A DNA stretch of 64,000 nt from Nitrospina sp. LS_NOB (lineage in GTDB: Bacteria > Nitrospinota > Nitrospinia > Nitrospinales > VA-1): contig LFLA01000016.1 in the NCBI GenBank assembly GCA_001542995.1, positions 1 to 64,000 of the forward strand. The letters run 5' to 3'. A model generated the notes under the pieces. The model saw nothing but the letters and a program-made list of their open reading frames with translations, was not told the origin of the DNA and searched no databases. The translations under genes were made by a program, and so were the position numbers. Below are positions 55,241 through 63,871 of the stretch, piece after piece (the stretch's first letter is position 1; every line of letters starts with the position of its first letter).

Positions 55241-56857
55241 TTACTGAACTAAAGTTCTGAAAGATTCGAGAGCCCTTAACTTCTCAAAAGTCGGGTCTGA
55301 GGTGATGACTTTTTTCATGTTTGGGTTCAGTTTCATAACTATTTCAAGATTTTTGATCCCGTCTCCAAGGTCCCCGTTCATGACGTAAGACCGGGCCAGT
55401 AGCAATCGGTGGGCGATGATATGTTCGTGGTTGGGATGAATCACAAACAATCTTTCCAGAATAGAGATAGCTCGGGTGTATTTTTCGTTTTTATAATTGG
55501 TGGCGGCGGTATTGAGTAGAGTGGTGAGGTTGGTGGGGTCCATTCTCAAAACCATGGAATAGATTCCCAGGGCTCGTTGATACATTCCAAAATGAGCAAA
55601 AATCTCTCCCTTCCTGTTCAACGCCTCGGTAGGATTGATGAACAAATTATTCGGGTTCAGAGGTTGCCGCTCTGTCGAATCAAATTTCTTTGGGAATTCA
55701 TCCAGAGAGGCCTTGGCGATTCCATTAGGATCTCCCAGACCCTTGGCCTTTTCATAGAGGTCTTTGGCTTTACTCAAGTGTCCTCGAAGAACCTCTATGT
55801 CTGCTAATTCCTGGTATCCCCGGCTCTTAAGTTTGTCATCGTCTTTGGTGTATTTTATAAATTGCTCGACAGATTTTTCCGCCATGTCCAACCGCAAAAA
55901 CATACTGTGGAGTCCAACAAGGATCTCCTGGATTGTCATGTCATCGGGGCTTAGTCGTGCGGCAGTTTCCGCCTCAATGAGGCATAAACCGAATTGTTTG
56001 GACTGGTAAAGGGATTTGGACCGGCTCAAATGATACTGTCCCGGGACAACTTTCAAGGGCAATTTGTCTGTTTCATTTTTATAAATATATTCTTTGAGCA
56101 GTTTAGCCGACTCCGCCTTGGGTTGATCCCGATGGTTGTCCAGAATGTGGTTGATATAGGATTCCGCCTGTTCTTTGTCGCTCCGTGTGGCATAAAGATA
56201 AGCGAGCTGATAAGCCGCTTCAACATTGCTCTTGTCGAGTGAAAACGCACGCTTGAAAGATATTTCGGCCTCATTGTTCTGATTCAGATAATTAAAAATC
56301 ATCCCCCTTTCGTAAGGGTAGGTTGAATTTTTCGGGTCTAGCCTGGCGCTTTCCGCCAACTCCTTATTAGCTTCTTTTGCCTTGCCTCGAGCCATCAAAG
56401 TTAAAGCAAATTCATAATGTGCCAGAGGATCTTGATGGTGTTGCTGGGCGGCGATGATACAGGCCTTTTCTGAGATCAGGCCGTTGCCCAGTTTGCGGTG
56501 GATCTGGCAGAAAGTAAAATGCAGGGCAGGGTGCTGGCGTTCCTTTTTAAATCCGGTCAGCAGAACTTCCAGAGCTTTCTTGGGTTCATCCTTTTCATTT
56601 AAAATCACTGCTTTCAGAATTTCAGGAGTTGCTTCTTTAGGTTGCTGGATGATTTTCCTGTCAAGAATTGCAAGTGCTTCGTCAAATTGTTTTTGCGAAA
56701 CCAGATCCCGGACCTTCTGGTAGTCTGGATCATTTTTTTCATTGGAGACCGAAAGATCCCAGTGCGCAACATCCGGCAAAGGGTAGGTCGCGTTTGCGGG
56801 AGCAACGGTTGCAAGGAACAGAACGGTAACTAATATTGCCTTTTTAAGAGATGTCAT
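55241..56857 (-). CDS. Exported tetratricopeptide-repeat protein
   Basis: The 538 residues start with a signal peptide (MTSLKKAILVTVLFLATVAPANA). They continue with many helical TPR units of about 34 residues, for example HYEFALTLMARGKAKEANKELAESARLDP, AEISFKRAFSLDKSNVEAAYQLAYLYA and ILERLFVIHPNHEHIIAHRLLLARSYV. It is probably a periplasmic or outer-membrane-associated scaffold. No enzyme domain is seen. It is followed by a hairpin terminator. Confidence 0.78.
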   Translation of the reverse strand: MTSLKKAILVTVLFLATVAPANATYPLPDVAHWDLSVSNEKNDPDYQKVRDLVSQKQFDEALAILDRKIIQQPKEATPEILKAVILNEKDEPKKALEVLLTGFKKERQHPALHFTFCQIHRKLGNGLISEKACIIAAQQHHQDPLAHYEFALTLMARGKAKEANKELAESARLDPKNSTYPYERGMIFNYLNQNNEAEISFKRAFSLDKSNVEAAYQLAYLYATRSDKEQAESYINHILDNHRDQPKAESAKLLKEYIYKNETDKLPLKVVPGQYHLSRSKSLYQSKQFGLCLIEAETAARLSPDDMTIQEILVGLHSMFLRLDMAEKSVEQFIKYTKDDDKLKSRGYQELADIEVLRGHLSKAKDLYEKAKGLGDPNGIAKASLDEFPKKFDSTERQPLNPNNLFINPTEALNRKGEIFAHFGMYQRALGIYSMVLRMDPTNLTTLLNTAATNYKNEKYTRAISILERLFVIHPNHEHIIAHRLLLARSYVMNGDLGDGIKNLEIVMKLNPNMKKVITSDPTFEKLRALESFRTLVQ

Positions 56858-56889
56858 TTTTTGTTTTCTGCCTTAAGAAAGTAGCTGTG

Positions 56890-57438
56890 TCAGTCCGTAT
56901 TGATTCGAACGGCCCGAGTGGCCTTTCGAGATCGGGATCTTTTATTGCTGTTAAACACCGCGCCGGTATTGAAGACCACTCCAAATGCGTTGTAGCGCCC
57001 ATTTTCCTCTGCCGACCACAGGGAGCCGCTCCCATTTTTTTCAAATATTGGGTCCGCGTGGATTTTCATTTCTTTTCCTGCCTGGGAACTGTTGACCTTT
57101 TCCGGTTCGTAAAGGGTTTTCAGTTCTTCAGTGGAAGGCAACTGCCAGTCGATGTATTGGGCAAATCCCTCATCATTGAGTTTCCGGATATATTCGTGAG
57201 CCTCAAGCCAGTTGAGCCAGTGGCCGGAATGAAGATAGGAATCTTCTTTCATCCACATCAGTCCGGTTTTTGTGTCGGTAATCGTGCCGTCGCCATGATC
57301 CAGATAACGCTTGTCATCGGATTCTACAGAGCCCGCAAGAGCGCTCGAACTTAGAATTCCCAATAAAAGAAATAACGCCACAAAGGAAATGGGTTTCAAA
57401 TAAAAAATTTTGGATGGGTAGAAGATTGATTGTGCCAT
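56890..57438 (-). CDS. Exported DUF1566-domain protein
   Basis: The 182 residues have an N-terminal hydrophobic signal (about 14-36) and a DUF1566 (Lcl C-terminal-like) domain: YLDHGDGTITDTKTGLMWMKED, HEYIRKLNDEGFAQYIDWQLPSTEEL, and GSLWSAEENGRYNAFGVVFNTGAV, ending in RAVRIN. The family occurs in exported or surface proteins; its biochemical role is unknown. The ATG at 57438 sits in a TGATG overlap with the gatB stop; a GTG codon directly before it is an alternative. Confidence 0.78.
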   Translation of the reverse strand: MAQSIFYPSKIFYLKPISFVALFLLLGILSSSALAGSVESDDKRYLDHGDGTITDTKTGLMWMKEDSYLHSGHWLNWLEAHEYIRKLNDEGFAQYIDWQLPSTEELKTLYEPEKVNSSQAGKEMKIHADPIFEKNGSGSLWSAEENGRYNAFGVVFNTGAVFNSNKRSRSRKATRAVRINTD

Positions 57439-58874
57439 CACCCTATTTTTTCTTTCAGTAATTTATTGACCATGCCCGGGTTGGCTTTGCCCTTGCTCGC
57501 CTTCATGATTTGACCGACCAGAAAACCGAGCACTTTTTCTTTGCCACCCTTGAACTCCTCCACTTGGCTGGGGTTGGCTTGAATTATTTCATCGACAATT
57601 TTTTCTATGGCAGAACTATCGGTGATTTGTTTCAGTCCCTTTTCCTCAACGATACGGTCGGCCGGTTTTTGCGTTTGATACATTTCTTCAAAAACCCCTT
57701 TGGCGATATTACCGCTGATCGTTCCAGAATCGATCAGTTTAAGCAGGTTCACCAGTGCGGAGGGCGAAACTGGGCACTCTTTAATGCTCCTGCCATCCTT
57801 TTTCAATTCCCGCAACAAGTCTCCCATCACCCAGTTGCTGATGATTTTAGCTTGCGGAAACTGGGCTGCACACTGCTCGAAATAATCTGCCAGAGGCTTC
57901 GAGGAGGTCAAAACTCCGGCGTCGTATTCGGGGATTTTGTAACTGCTGGCAAAACGCTCGCGTTTCTGTTCGGGGAGTTCGGGAATTGTTTTGCGAATTT
58001 CTTCCACCCATGCGTCATCGATCACTATGGGAACCAGGTCCGGGTCGGGAAAATAACGATAATCGTGAGCTTCTTCTTTGCTTCGCATGGAGAAGGTCTC
58101 GCCCCGATCCGAATCATAAAGCCGGGTTTCCTGTTTTACACTCTCTCCCTGATCCAAAATTTTCGTTTGCCGTTCCACTTCATACTCAATAGCCTTCTGA
58201 ACGAATTTGAAGGAGTTGAGATTTTTCAACTCTGCACGGGTTCCTAACTCTTTTTGCCCAACGGGACGAATGGAAACGTTGGCGTCACAGCGCAGGCTTC
58301 CTTCTTCCATATTACAATCGCTGACTTCGGTGTATTCCAGAATGGCTTTCAACTCGGTGAGGTAGGCTCGGGCTTCTTCCGGCGAGCGCATGTCGGGCTC
58401 GCTGACCACTTCACATAGTGGGACTCCGGTTCGATTAAAGTCGACATAGCTTTTTCCCGGACTTCCCAGGTTTTCCCCGTGGATCAGTTTTCCCGCATCT
58501 TCTTCCATATGAATGCGGGTCAATCCGATCCTTTTCTTCGTGCCGTCTACATTGATGTTGATGAATCCGTTCGTTCCCAAAGGGAGTTCAAATTGGGAGA
58601 TCTGGTAGCCTTTGGGAAGGTCGGGATAAAAATAGTTTTTCCTTGCGAAACGGTTCATCGGTTCAATTGTGCAATGAGTCGCCAGGCAGGCCTTCATGGC
58701 GGCATCTAGAAAACGTTTATTCAAAACGGGAAGAACTCCGGGCATTCCCAGACAAATCGGACAGGTATTCGCATTCGGGGGTTTGCCGAATTCGGTGGAG
58801 CAGGAGCAGAATATTTTCGTTTTGGTTTTAATTTGGACGTGAACTTCCAGCCCAATGACAGTCTCGTACTTCAT
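57438..58874 (-). CDS. gatB: Asp-tRNA(Asn)/Glu-tRNA(Gln) amidotransferase subunit B
   Basis: tRNA-binding and kinase subunit of GatCAB, which makes Gln-tRNA (and possibly Asn-tRNA) by transamidation. The 478 residues show [43 protein letters not shown] (zinc Cys pairs), [35 protein letters not shown] and the C-terminal YqeY-like tail domain ending [15 protein letters not shown] at 58874 ([10 protein letters not shown]) is preferred to an upstream TTG at 58910. gatA and gatC are not in the window. Confidence 0.95.
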   Translation of the reverse strand: MKYETVIGLEVHVQIKTKTKIFCSCSTEFGKPPNANTCPICLGMPGVLPVLNKRFLDAAMKACLATHCTIEPMNRFARKNYFYPDLPKGYQISQFELPLGTNGFININVDGTKKRIGLTRIHMEEDAGKLIHGENLGSPGKSYVDFNRTGVPLCEVVSEPDMRSPEEARAYLTELKAILEYTEVSDCNMEEGSLRCDANVSIRPVGQKELGTRAELKNLNSFKFVQKAIEYEVERQTKILDQGESVKQETRLYDSDRGETFSMRSKEEAHDYRYFPDPDLVPIVIDDAWVEEIRKTIPELPEQKRERFASSYKIPEYDAGVLTSSKPLADYFEQCAAQFPQAKIISNWVMGDLLRELKKDGRSIKECPVSPSALVNLLKLIDSGTISGNIAKGVFEEMYQTQKPADRIVEEKGLKQITDSSAIEKIVDEIIQANPSQVEEFKGGKEKVLGFLVGQIMKASKGKANPGMVNKLLKEKIG

Positions 58875-58945
58875 AAATGAATCCGTATCCTCAAGCCTTT
58901 CGAGTGACAAGGTCGGTGTATGTTGAGATTTTTCAAGTGGCTCTG

Positions 58946-58974
58946 ATTTTAATCATCTGCGGGGGTTCCGTCAA
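58946..58974 (-). promoter_or_regulatory. Promoter of the gatB-DUF1566-TPR operon
   Basis: On the minus strand TTGACG (58974-58969) and TAAAAT (58951-58946) are separated by 17 bases. Start near 58939, about 65 bases before the gatB ATG. The dispersed repeat begins just upstream. Confidence 0.55.
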
Positions 58975-58977
58975 GCA

Positions 58978-59193
58978 CTGTCCTCAATGGGCGGAGAACC
59001 TCCGCCGGTGACTTGCAATGGCTGTTTACTGCTAAATTATGCTCCCGGCTCTATGCGTCATGGCTATTTGCCCCTGCGGCGAGTGGGTGCGAACCGCCAC
59101 AGGTAATGACTAATGGTTTTATTGGGCCGAGAAAGATTTTTGCTTGCTCATACATGCTATTTGCTAGTCGCCTCCCCTGCGAAGGGGCTAGTG
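58978..59193. repeat. Dispersed mosaic repeats between gatB promoter and SDR gene
   Basis: Contains GCGGAGAACCTCCGCCGGTGACTTGCAATGG (58991-59021, the inverted CGGAG-GTT-CTCCG module), TGTTTACTGCTAAATTATGCTC, and GCGGCGAGTGGGTGCGAACC. It ends with GGTTTTATTGGGCCGAGAAAGATTTTTGC, TTTGCTAGTCGCC and CCCCTGCGAAGGGGCTAGTGGG. Several are inverted relative to the nuoD-nuoE copies. The right edge gives the SDR stop (CACTAG on the minus strand). No gene is seen. Confidence 0.7.
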
Positions 59194-59928
59194 GGCTGTG
59201 AAACCGCCATCCACTGGAAGAACCGTGCCTGTGATAAAAGATGACTCATCGCTGGCTAAAAAAAGGCAGGCGCCGGCCACATCCTCAGGTTTTCCGAACC
59301 GGCCTATCGGATAATCCTTGCTCCATTCCTGCATCAGCGCCTCGTCCTTCATGAGGTCGGCGGTCATGTCGGTTTCTATCAGGCCCGGACAAATGGAGTT
59401 GGAGCGGATGCCATAACTGCCGTATTCCACAGCGATGGACCGGCTCAGTTGAATCAGGGCTCCTTTGGAAATATTATAAGCCGCCACCTGAGGCACTGCG
59501 ATGATGCCAAGGATGGAACTGATATGGATGATGCTTCCGCCTTTTTGTTCCATCATCACTGGGAGTACCTTGCGGGTCAACTGGAACACCGATCTCATAT
59601 TGATGTCCATCATTTCATCGTACTGTTCATCAGAAATTTCGTGCAGAGGAGCGCCTTTAAAAAGGCCGGCATTGTTGACCAGTATGTCGATGCGATGGAA
59701 CTTGCTTTGGGTTTCCTGGACCAGCCGGTCGAGGTCTTTGCTTTGGGTCATGTCTCCCTGGACCGTCATGGCCCGGGAACCCAGTTCCTGGGCTGTTTCT
59801 TTTAGTTTGTCTTCTCTTCGACCAAATAAAACCACATTGGCGCCTTCCTGGTAGAAAGCCCATGCACAGGCTTGTCCTATTCCCGATCCACCGCCGGTGA
59901 TGATCGCCGTTTTGTTTGCGAGCCGCAT
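59188..59928 (-). CDS. Short-chain dehydrogenase/reductase (FabG-like)
   Basis: Classical SDR of 246 residues: NAD(P) loop TGGGSGIGQACAWAF (about 11-25), Arg in FGRRED (suggesting NADP), LVNNAGLF, catalytic Ser in HISSILG, YNISK (Tyr and Lys), and the end ITGTVLPVDGGFTAH. The substrate is unknown; FabG paralogs of this kind often act on other alcohols or ketones. The stop TAG lies in a repeat-derived CACTAG. Confidence 0.85.
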   Translation of the reverse strand: MRLANKTAIITGGGSGIGQACAWAFYQEGANVVLFGRREDKLKETAQELGSRAMTVQGDMTQSKDLDRLVQETQSKFHRIDILVNNAGLFKGAPLHEISDEQYDEMMDINMRSVFQLTRKVLPVMMEQKGGSIIHISSILGIIAVPQVAAYNISKGALIQLSRSIAVEYGSYGIRSNSICPGLIETDMTADLMKDEALMQEWSKDYPIGRFGKPEDVAGACLFLASDESSFITGTVLPVDGGFTAH

Positions 59929-59943
59929 TTCATTTCCTAATGA

Positions 59944-59972
59944 TTATAAAATGGAACTAAGGTATGTATAAT
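59944..59972 (+). promoter_or_regulatory. Promoter-like sequence before the small membrane protein
   Basis: TTATAA at 59944-59949 and TATAAT at 59967-59972 with a 17-bp spacer. The -10 is perfect but the -35 is poor. Start near 59979, about 78 bases before the ATG at 60057. Confidence 0.35.
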
Positions 59973-60056
59973 ATGGCATAGTGTTTTTAACATCATAATC
60001 CAAGTCTTGCAGATTTTTCCAGTTGAATCGATGCGTTCCATCGGTGGACATCAATA

Positions 60057-60296
60057 ATGAAATACGCATATTATGGTTTTGGGGCTTTTATCGGGTTTGT
60101 CTGCGGGATGGGTATCAACCTTATTTTTTACTGGCTGGATCAGTCCGGGGTGAAGTTTGCCCATTACCTTATCGAGAACTTTGGGTTTATGGGGGAATAT
60201 CTGCTTGAATTGATCAACGCCCTGCCTGTTATAGGAGCGGCGTTGGGGATCATTTTAGTCAAGCTCCTCTTCGAGCGGGAACTGACTGATCGCTAG
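60057..60296 (+). CDS. Small membrane protein, 79 aa, unknown function
   Basis: Two hydrophobic segments (about 5-26 and 49-70) flank a loop with DQSGVKFAHYLIENFGFMGEYLLE. The ATG has a weak upstream site (GGACATCAATA). I do not recognise the family. Its stop TAG is inside the start of a dispersed repeat (CGCTAGGCACCGGGC). Confidence 0.5.
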   Translation: MKYAYYGFGAFIGFVCGMGINLIFYWLDQSGVKFAHYLIENFGFMGEYLLELINALPVIGAALGIILVKLLFERELTDR

Positions 60297-60533
60297 GCAC
60301 CGGGCAACGCCCGGTGGTAATGAGCAATAGCTGTTTATTGCCAATAAACGTTTTCTCGGCTTAAGAGGAATGGAGTAAGACCCCATCAAGCAGAGACAAC
60401 TCTTTGCTCACTCCTAAAAGTCATTTCACATTGTACCCCTGCGAGGCATGAAATACCCGTGCCGGGCATAAGTAATAATGAAAAGGTTATCACAGCACGG
60501 AAGAATACCACGGCCCCACGCCTAGTGGGATTA
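60294..60533. repeat. Dispersed mosaic repeat, composite element
   Basis: Left part: TAGGCACCGGGCAACGCCCGGTGG (a perfect CACCGGGC/GCCCGGTG inverted repeat), AATGAGCAATAGCTGTTTATTGCCAATAAACG, TTTTCTCGGCTTAAG. Right part is an inverted long-form copy: TGTACCCCTGCGAGGCATGAAATACCCGTGCCGGGCATAAG, TTATCACAGCACGGAAGAATACCACGGCCCCACGCCTAGTGGG. Two oppositely oriented repeat ends thus bracket the element. The region from 60297 to 60592 has no gene; only the promoter at 60538 follows. Confidence 0.8.
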
Positions 60534-60537
60534 GCCC

Positions 60538-60565
60538 TTTAACAGCAGAGAATTAATGATAGAAT
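60538..60565 (+). promoter_or_regulatory. Promoter-like sequence of the small-ORF/two-component operon
   Basis: TTTAAC at 60538-60543 and TAGAAT at 60560-60565, 16 bp apart, with transcription expected near 60573 and the ATG at 60593 preceded by AAGGGTCGAAA. It lies directly after the repeat. Confidence 0.4.
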
Positions 60566-60592
60566 GGGGATCGGAATAATTAAGGGTCGAAA

Positions 60593-60799
60593 ATGAGTAA
60601 AAAGTTCAACGACAATATTTTAAAAGCCTTGGAAGCCTCCCATGAGGCGGTGAAAATATGCAAGCAGGCCATGATTGATGCTAATGATGAAAGTTGCCGG
60701 GCCATGTATTCCGCGATCCAAAAAGATTGTGAAAAGCATGTTGAAATGTTGAAAGGAGAGATAGAGCTTCATAAAGTGCAAAAAAAATGGGATGGCTAA
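60593..60799 (+). CDS. Small Cys-containing helical protein, 68 aa
   Basis: All-helical, charged, no signal peptide, with three Cys at about 23, 35 and 46 (EAVKICKQAM, DESCRAMY, KDCEKHVEML). The 11-12 residue spacing would place them on similar faces of a helical bundle. I do not recognise the family for certain. It has a good ribosome binding site (AAGGGT), and its TAA directly abuts the response-regulator ATG (TAAATG). It is thus the first gene of a three-gene operon with the two-component system and may be a metal or redox accessory (inference). Confidence 0.65.
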   Translation: MSKKFNDNILKALEASHEAVKICKQAMIDANDESCRAMYSAIQKDCEKHVEMLKGEIELHKVQKKWDG

Positions 60800-61468
60800 A
60801 TGCGTATATTGATTGTAGAAGATGAGAAAAAAGTTTCCGGTTTCATTAAAAAAGGCCTTGAAGAGGAAACATATGCTGTAGATGTTGCGCCCGATGGGGA
60901 AGAGGGCCTGTTTCTTGGGGAGCAGAATCAGTATGACCTGATTATTCTGGACCTCATGCTCCCAAAAATTGACGGGCTGGAAGTTTTATCCACCCTGAGA
61001 GACCGAAAGATCGAAACCCCCATTCTTCTTCTCACCGCTAAGGATTCCGTAGAAGACAAGGTGACCGGCCTTAACAAAGGCGCCGATGATTATCTGACCA
61101 AGCCTTTCGCATTTTCGGAACTTTTGGCCAGGATACGCGTCCTGCTCCGAAGAGGGAAAGCCGAAGCTCGGACGACACTGGAGATTGCCGACCTGACACT
61201 GGACTTGGTCAGTCACAAAGTGAAGCGTGAAGAGCAGGAAATTGAACTTACCGGGAAAGAATACAGCTTGCTTGAATATTTCTTGCGGAACCAGGGCAAG
61301 GTACTGACGAGAACAATGATCGCCGAGCATGTCTGGGATTATAATTTTGATACCTTCACCAACGTGATCGATGTTTACGTCAACCATTTAAGAAAAAAAA
61401 TTGATAAAAACTATTCCCAAAAGCTTTTGCATACCCTCCGGGGCGTTGGATACATTATGAAAGAATAG
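60800..61468 (+). CDS. OmpR/PhoB-family response regulator
   Basis: The 222 residues have a receiver domain with acidic pocket VEDEKK, phospho-acceptor Asp51 in LIILDLMLPK, Thr in LLLTAKD and Lys101 in LTKPF. A winged-helix output domain follows (GKEYSLLEYFLRNQGKVLTRTMIAEHVWDYNFD, VIDVYVNHLRKKID, LHTLRGVGYIMK). It is the partner of the kinase that starts two bases later. The pair resembles CusRS/CopRS-type systems in overall sequence style. Confidence 0.93.
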   Translation: MRILIVEDEKKVSGFIKKGLEEETYAVDVAPDGEEGLFLGEQNQYDLIILDLMLPKIDGLEVLSTLRDRKIETPILLLTAKDSVEDKVTGLNKGADDYLTKPFAFSELLARIRVLLRRGKAEARTTLEIADLTLDLVSHKVKREEQEIELTGKEYSLLEYFLRNQGKVLTRTMIAEHVWDYNFDTFTNVIDVYVNHLRKKIDKNYSQKLLHTLRGVGYIMKE

Positions 61469-61470
61469 CT

Positions 61471-62907
61471 ATGGCTTTCAAATCCATTCGGTCCAGGTTG
61501 ACGGTCTGGTACATCCTGTTACTGGCTATCATCCTCATCCTATTCAGTGTTTTTCTTAATTATTTTCTTTCCAAACGACTTTATGAAAGTGTCGACAACT
61601 CCTTGACGGTTTCGGCCACCGTTGTTGCTACCTCGGCAGTGATGAAATTCAACCGTTCACCCTTGCCCGGACTCGACCAGCTTTTCGAGCAGTTCATGGG
61701 AACCAGTAATCTCAACAAGTTTTACAGAATCTATGATGGCTCCGGCAATGTTGGGTCGCGATCTAACAATATTGATGCCTCCAAGTTCCCATTATCACAA
61801 ACTGCCTATGCCGATGCCCTTGAGGGTAAAAATTCCTACGAAACATTTCTTGTGGATGGCAAGCACCCCATTCGAGTGATCACCATGCCTATCATTCGGG
61901 AAAAAAAACTGGTCAACCTGGTTCAAGTAGGGACTTCATTGGAGGCGGTGCGGGAGACTCTGAAGAACCTGAGAATATTCTTGTTCACTGCCGTTCCCTT
62001 GGTGCTCGTTCTGGCTACACTGTTCGCGCGATTTCTGGCCCGGCGCGCTTTGAAACCTATATCCAAAATCATTCAAACCGCCCGGGATATCGGGCAGGGA
62101 CAGGAGTTGAGCCAGCGCATTCCCGTGCTAAAAGTCAAGGATGAGTTGGGCCAGCTGGCCCTGACCTTTAATGAAATGATGGATCGGCTGGAAAACTCTT
62201 TCGCCCAGATGCGGCAATTCAGCAGTGATGCTTCGCATGAGTTGAGGACTCCGTTGACGGTTTTACAGGGGCAAAATGAATTGGTGCTGAGTAAACCTCG
62301 TGAACCGAAAGAGTATCAGGAGGTGATCGCCAGTAACCTCGAAGAGATCAACTATATGTCCAAAGTGCTGGAAGACTTGTTTGTCCTCTCCAAGTCCGAC
62401 GAAAACCAGATTCTCCTCAACTGCAAGCCAATGGACTTGAGAGATCTGGTGGAGGAAGTGTGCAAACATGCCGAAGTGTTGGCCGGTGAAAAAGATATCT
62501 CTATCGTCATTGCGTTTCTGGAGCCGGTGAAAATCAACGGAGACGAGGTGCGGCTCCGGCAAATGGTTTGGAATGTTCTGCACAATGGGATTAAATACAC
62601 GCAACCGGGCGGCGAGTTGAAAGTTTCTCTGCAGGAGGAAGCAGGGTTAGCCTTATTGTCGATACAAGATACTGGCATAGGAATACCAGAAAAAGACCTG
62701 CCATCCATCTTTGACAGGTTCTACCGGGTAGATAAAGCCCGGTCACGCGATGAAGGGGGCAGTGGCTTGGGACTCAGCATCTGCAAGCATATTGTCGAAG
62801 CCCATAAAGGAAAAATCGAAGTCGAGAGCAAACTGGGTGTGGGCACCCGCTTCAAAATCCGCATCCCTGTCTCTAGCCAGCGTGACGCTGGACTCAATAA
62901 GCAGTAG
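61471..62907 (+). CDS. Sensor histidine kinase (heavy-metal-sensor-like)
   Basis: The 478 residues show TM1 (about 11-34, SRLTVWYILLLAIILILFSV), a periplasmic sensor region (35-165), TM2 (about 167-190) and HAMP (RRALKPISKIIQTARDIGQG). The H-box is SSDASHELRTPLTVL (His256), and the ATPase boxes are WNVLHNGIKYT (N), IQDTGIGIPEKDL (G1), FDRFYRVD (F) and GGSGLGLSICKHI (G2). All catalytic boxes are intact. After the usual end (FKIRIPVS) about 10 residues (SQRDAGLNKQ) are encoded by a dispersed repeat with its own CAGTAG stop. Confidence 0.93.
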   Translation: MAFKSIRSRLTVWYILLLAIILILFSVFLNYFLSKRLYESVDNSLTVSATVVATSAVMKFNRSPLPGLDQLFEQFMGTSNLNKFYRIYDGSGNVGSRSNNIDASKFPLSQTAYADALEGKNSYETFLVDGKHPIRVITMPIIREKKLVNLVQVGTSLEAVRETLKNLRIFLFTAVPLVLVLATLFARFLARRALKPISKIIQTARDIGQGQELSQRIPVLKVKDELGQLALTFNEMMDRLENSFAQMRQFSSDASHELRTPLTVLQGQNELVLSKPREPKEYQEVIASNLEEINYMSKVLEDLFVLSKSDENQILLNCKPMDLRDLVEEVCKHAEVLAGEKDISIVIAFLEPVKINGDEVRLRQMVWNVLHNGIKYTQPGGELKVSLQEEAGLALLSIQDTGIGIPEKDLPSIFDRFYRVDKARSRDEGGSGLGLSICKHIVEAHKGKIEVESKLGVGTRFKIRIPVSSQRDAGLNKQ

Positions 62908-62945
62908 CTTTTTACTGTAGGCAAACCTTCTCTCGGCTTAATGGG
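62877..62945. repeat. Dispersed repeat at the histidine kinase 3-prime end
   Basis: Reads GCCAGCGTGACGCTGGAC (palindromic CCAGCG-TGA-CGCTGG), then AATAAGCAGTAGCTTTTTACTG, GGCAAACCTTCTCTCGGCTTAATGG. Module order equals that of the copies at 60296 and 14340. It supplies the kinase stop. The rest of the gap to 63253 holds an aldehyde dehydrogenase fossil and otherwise nothing I recognise. Confidence 0.7.
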
Positions 62946-63006
62946 GGTATTGCCAGTTTGGGGACGAAGGCGGAGGAAGAATATTACGCCCACTGGTTGG
63001 CTGGGC

Positions 63007-63105
63007 TTAGTGGTGCAGTTGGAGGATGACGTTTTTGACCTGCGTGTAGTTTTCCAGAGCGTGAATACCCATTTCTCTGCCGAACCCACTTTTCAGACTT
63101 GGGAT
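63007..63105 (-). pseudogene. Fossil C-terminus of an aldehyde dehydrogenase
   Basis: On the minus strand the frame ending at TAA (63009-63007) reads SLKSGFGREMGIHALENYTQVKN and then VILQLHH. KSGFGRE and ALENYTQVK are the hallmark end of NAD(P)-dependent aldehyde dehydrogenases, which dock the oligomerisation tail. An in-frame TGA lies at 63108-63106, and nothing upstream (63110-63250) continues the family, so about 31 codons remain of a roughly 490-codon gene. Confidence 0.7.
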
Positions 63106-63253
63106 TCAATAAAAAGGCAAACCCCAACTTACATTTTAGTTTTAGCCTGATTATTATATTGATCGGCAATGAAATAAAGCTTTTTTTGCAGTTATTATAT
63201 AGAAGGGCGTGGGAAATCTGATTTTAATGGGGGTGGAAAGGGAAAATGGAGGG

Positions 63254-63706
63254 TTACTGAATCCACACAAGAGGACGATAAATCCATGCCTTATCGCCTG
63301 AAGCGTCTTTCACGTGCACCCAGTTGTTCTCGATTTTGAGGACTTTCATGGAAAAATATTTGTCCACAGGTGCCCATTTCACTTTTGGATGTTCGGTCCC
63401 GGGCCCTTTTCTGAGGTTGGTCTGGTTATTTTTGATGGCGGCGCACTTATATTTCTGGGTGGTGAGTGGAGCATGGACCCAGTAGGTGTCTCCGTCCAAA
63501 TCTTCTACCTGTTTCCAGTTACCTTTGGTCGATAAAAGTTTGAAGGGCATGTATTGGTACACCTGCCAGAGTTTTTCGTGCCTGGTGCCGGGTCCCTTTC
63601 TTAAATTGGCTTTCTCGTTTTTGATGCAAAGAGCCATCGCGGAGCTTGCCCCAACGAAAAAAAAGATCAAGCTAAATAGAAAAATAGATATGCGAGTTTT
63701 AATCAT
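63254..63706 (-). CDS. Exported protein with two bacterial SH3 domains
   Basis: The 150 residues have a signal peptide (MIKTRISIFLFSLIFFFVGASSAMA) and two tandem SH3-type repeats, each beginning NLRKGPGT (about 33 and 96) with a Trp-rich end (YWVHAPL, AWIYRPLVW). The domains usually bind peptidoglycan peptides. The ATG at 63706 gives a proper signal sequence; the frame is open upstream to 63790. Confidence 0.8.
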   Translation of the reverse strand: MIKTRISIFLFSLIFFFVGASSAMALCIKNEKANLRKGPGTRHEKLWQVYQYMPFKLLSTKGNWKQVEDLDGDTYWVHAPLTTQKYKCAAIKNNQTNLRKGPGTEHPKVKWAPVDKYFSMKVLKIENNWVHVKDASGDKAWIYRPLVWIQ

Positions 63707-63871
63707 GGTGTTCGGAGTTACTAGTGAGTGGAGCAACGAGCAATATGTTAAGCTTTGTTGGTCTTCTCTGCGGCTATCTTTCTGAAGCATAACAAATTAT
63801 TCAGCCCTGATCAGCTTTTTCTTTTTTCTCAACGGGAAACTTTCTTGCTACAAATAGTAACATTTCTGCAG

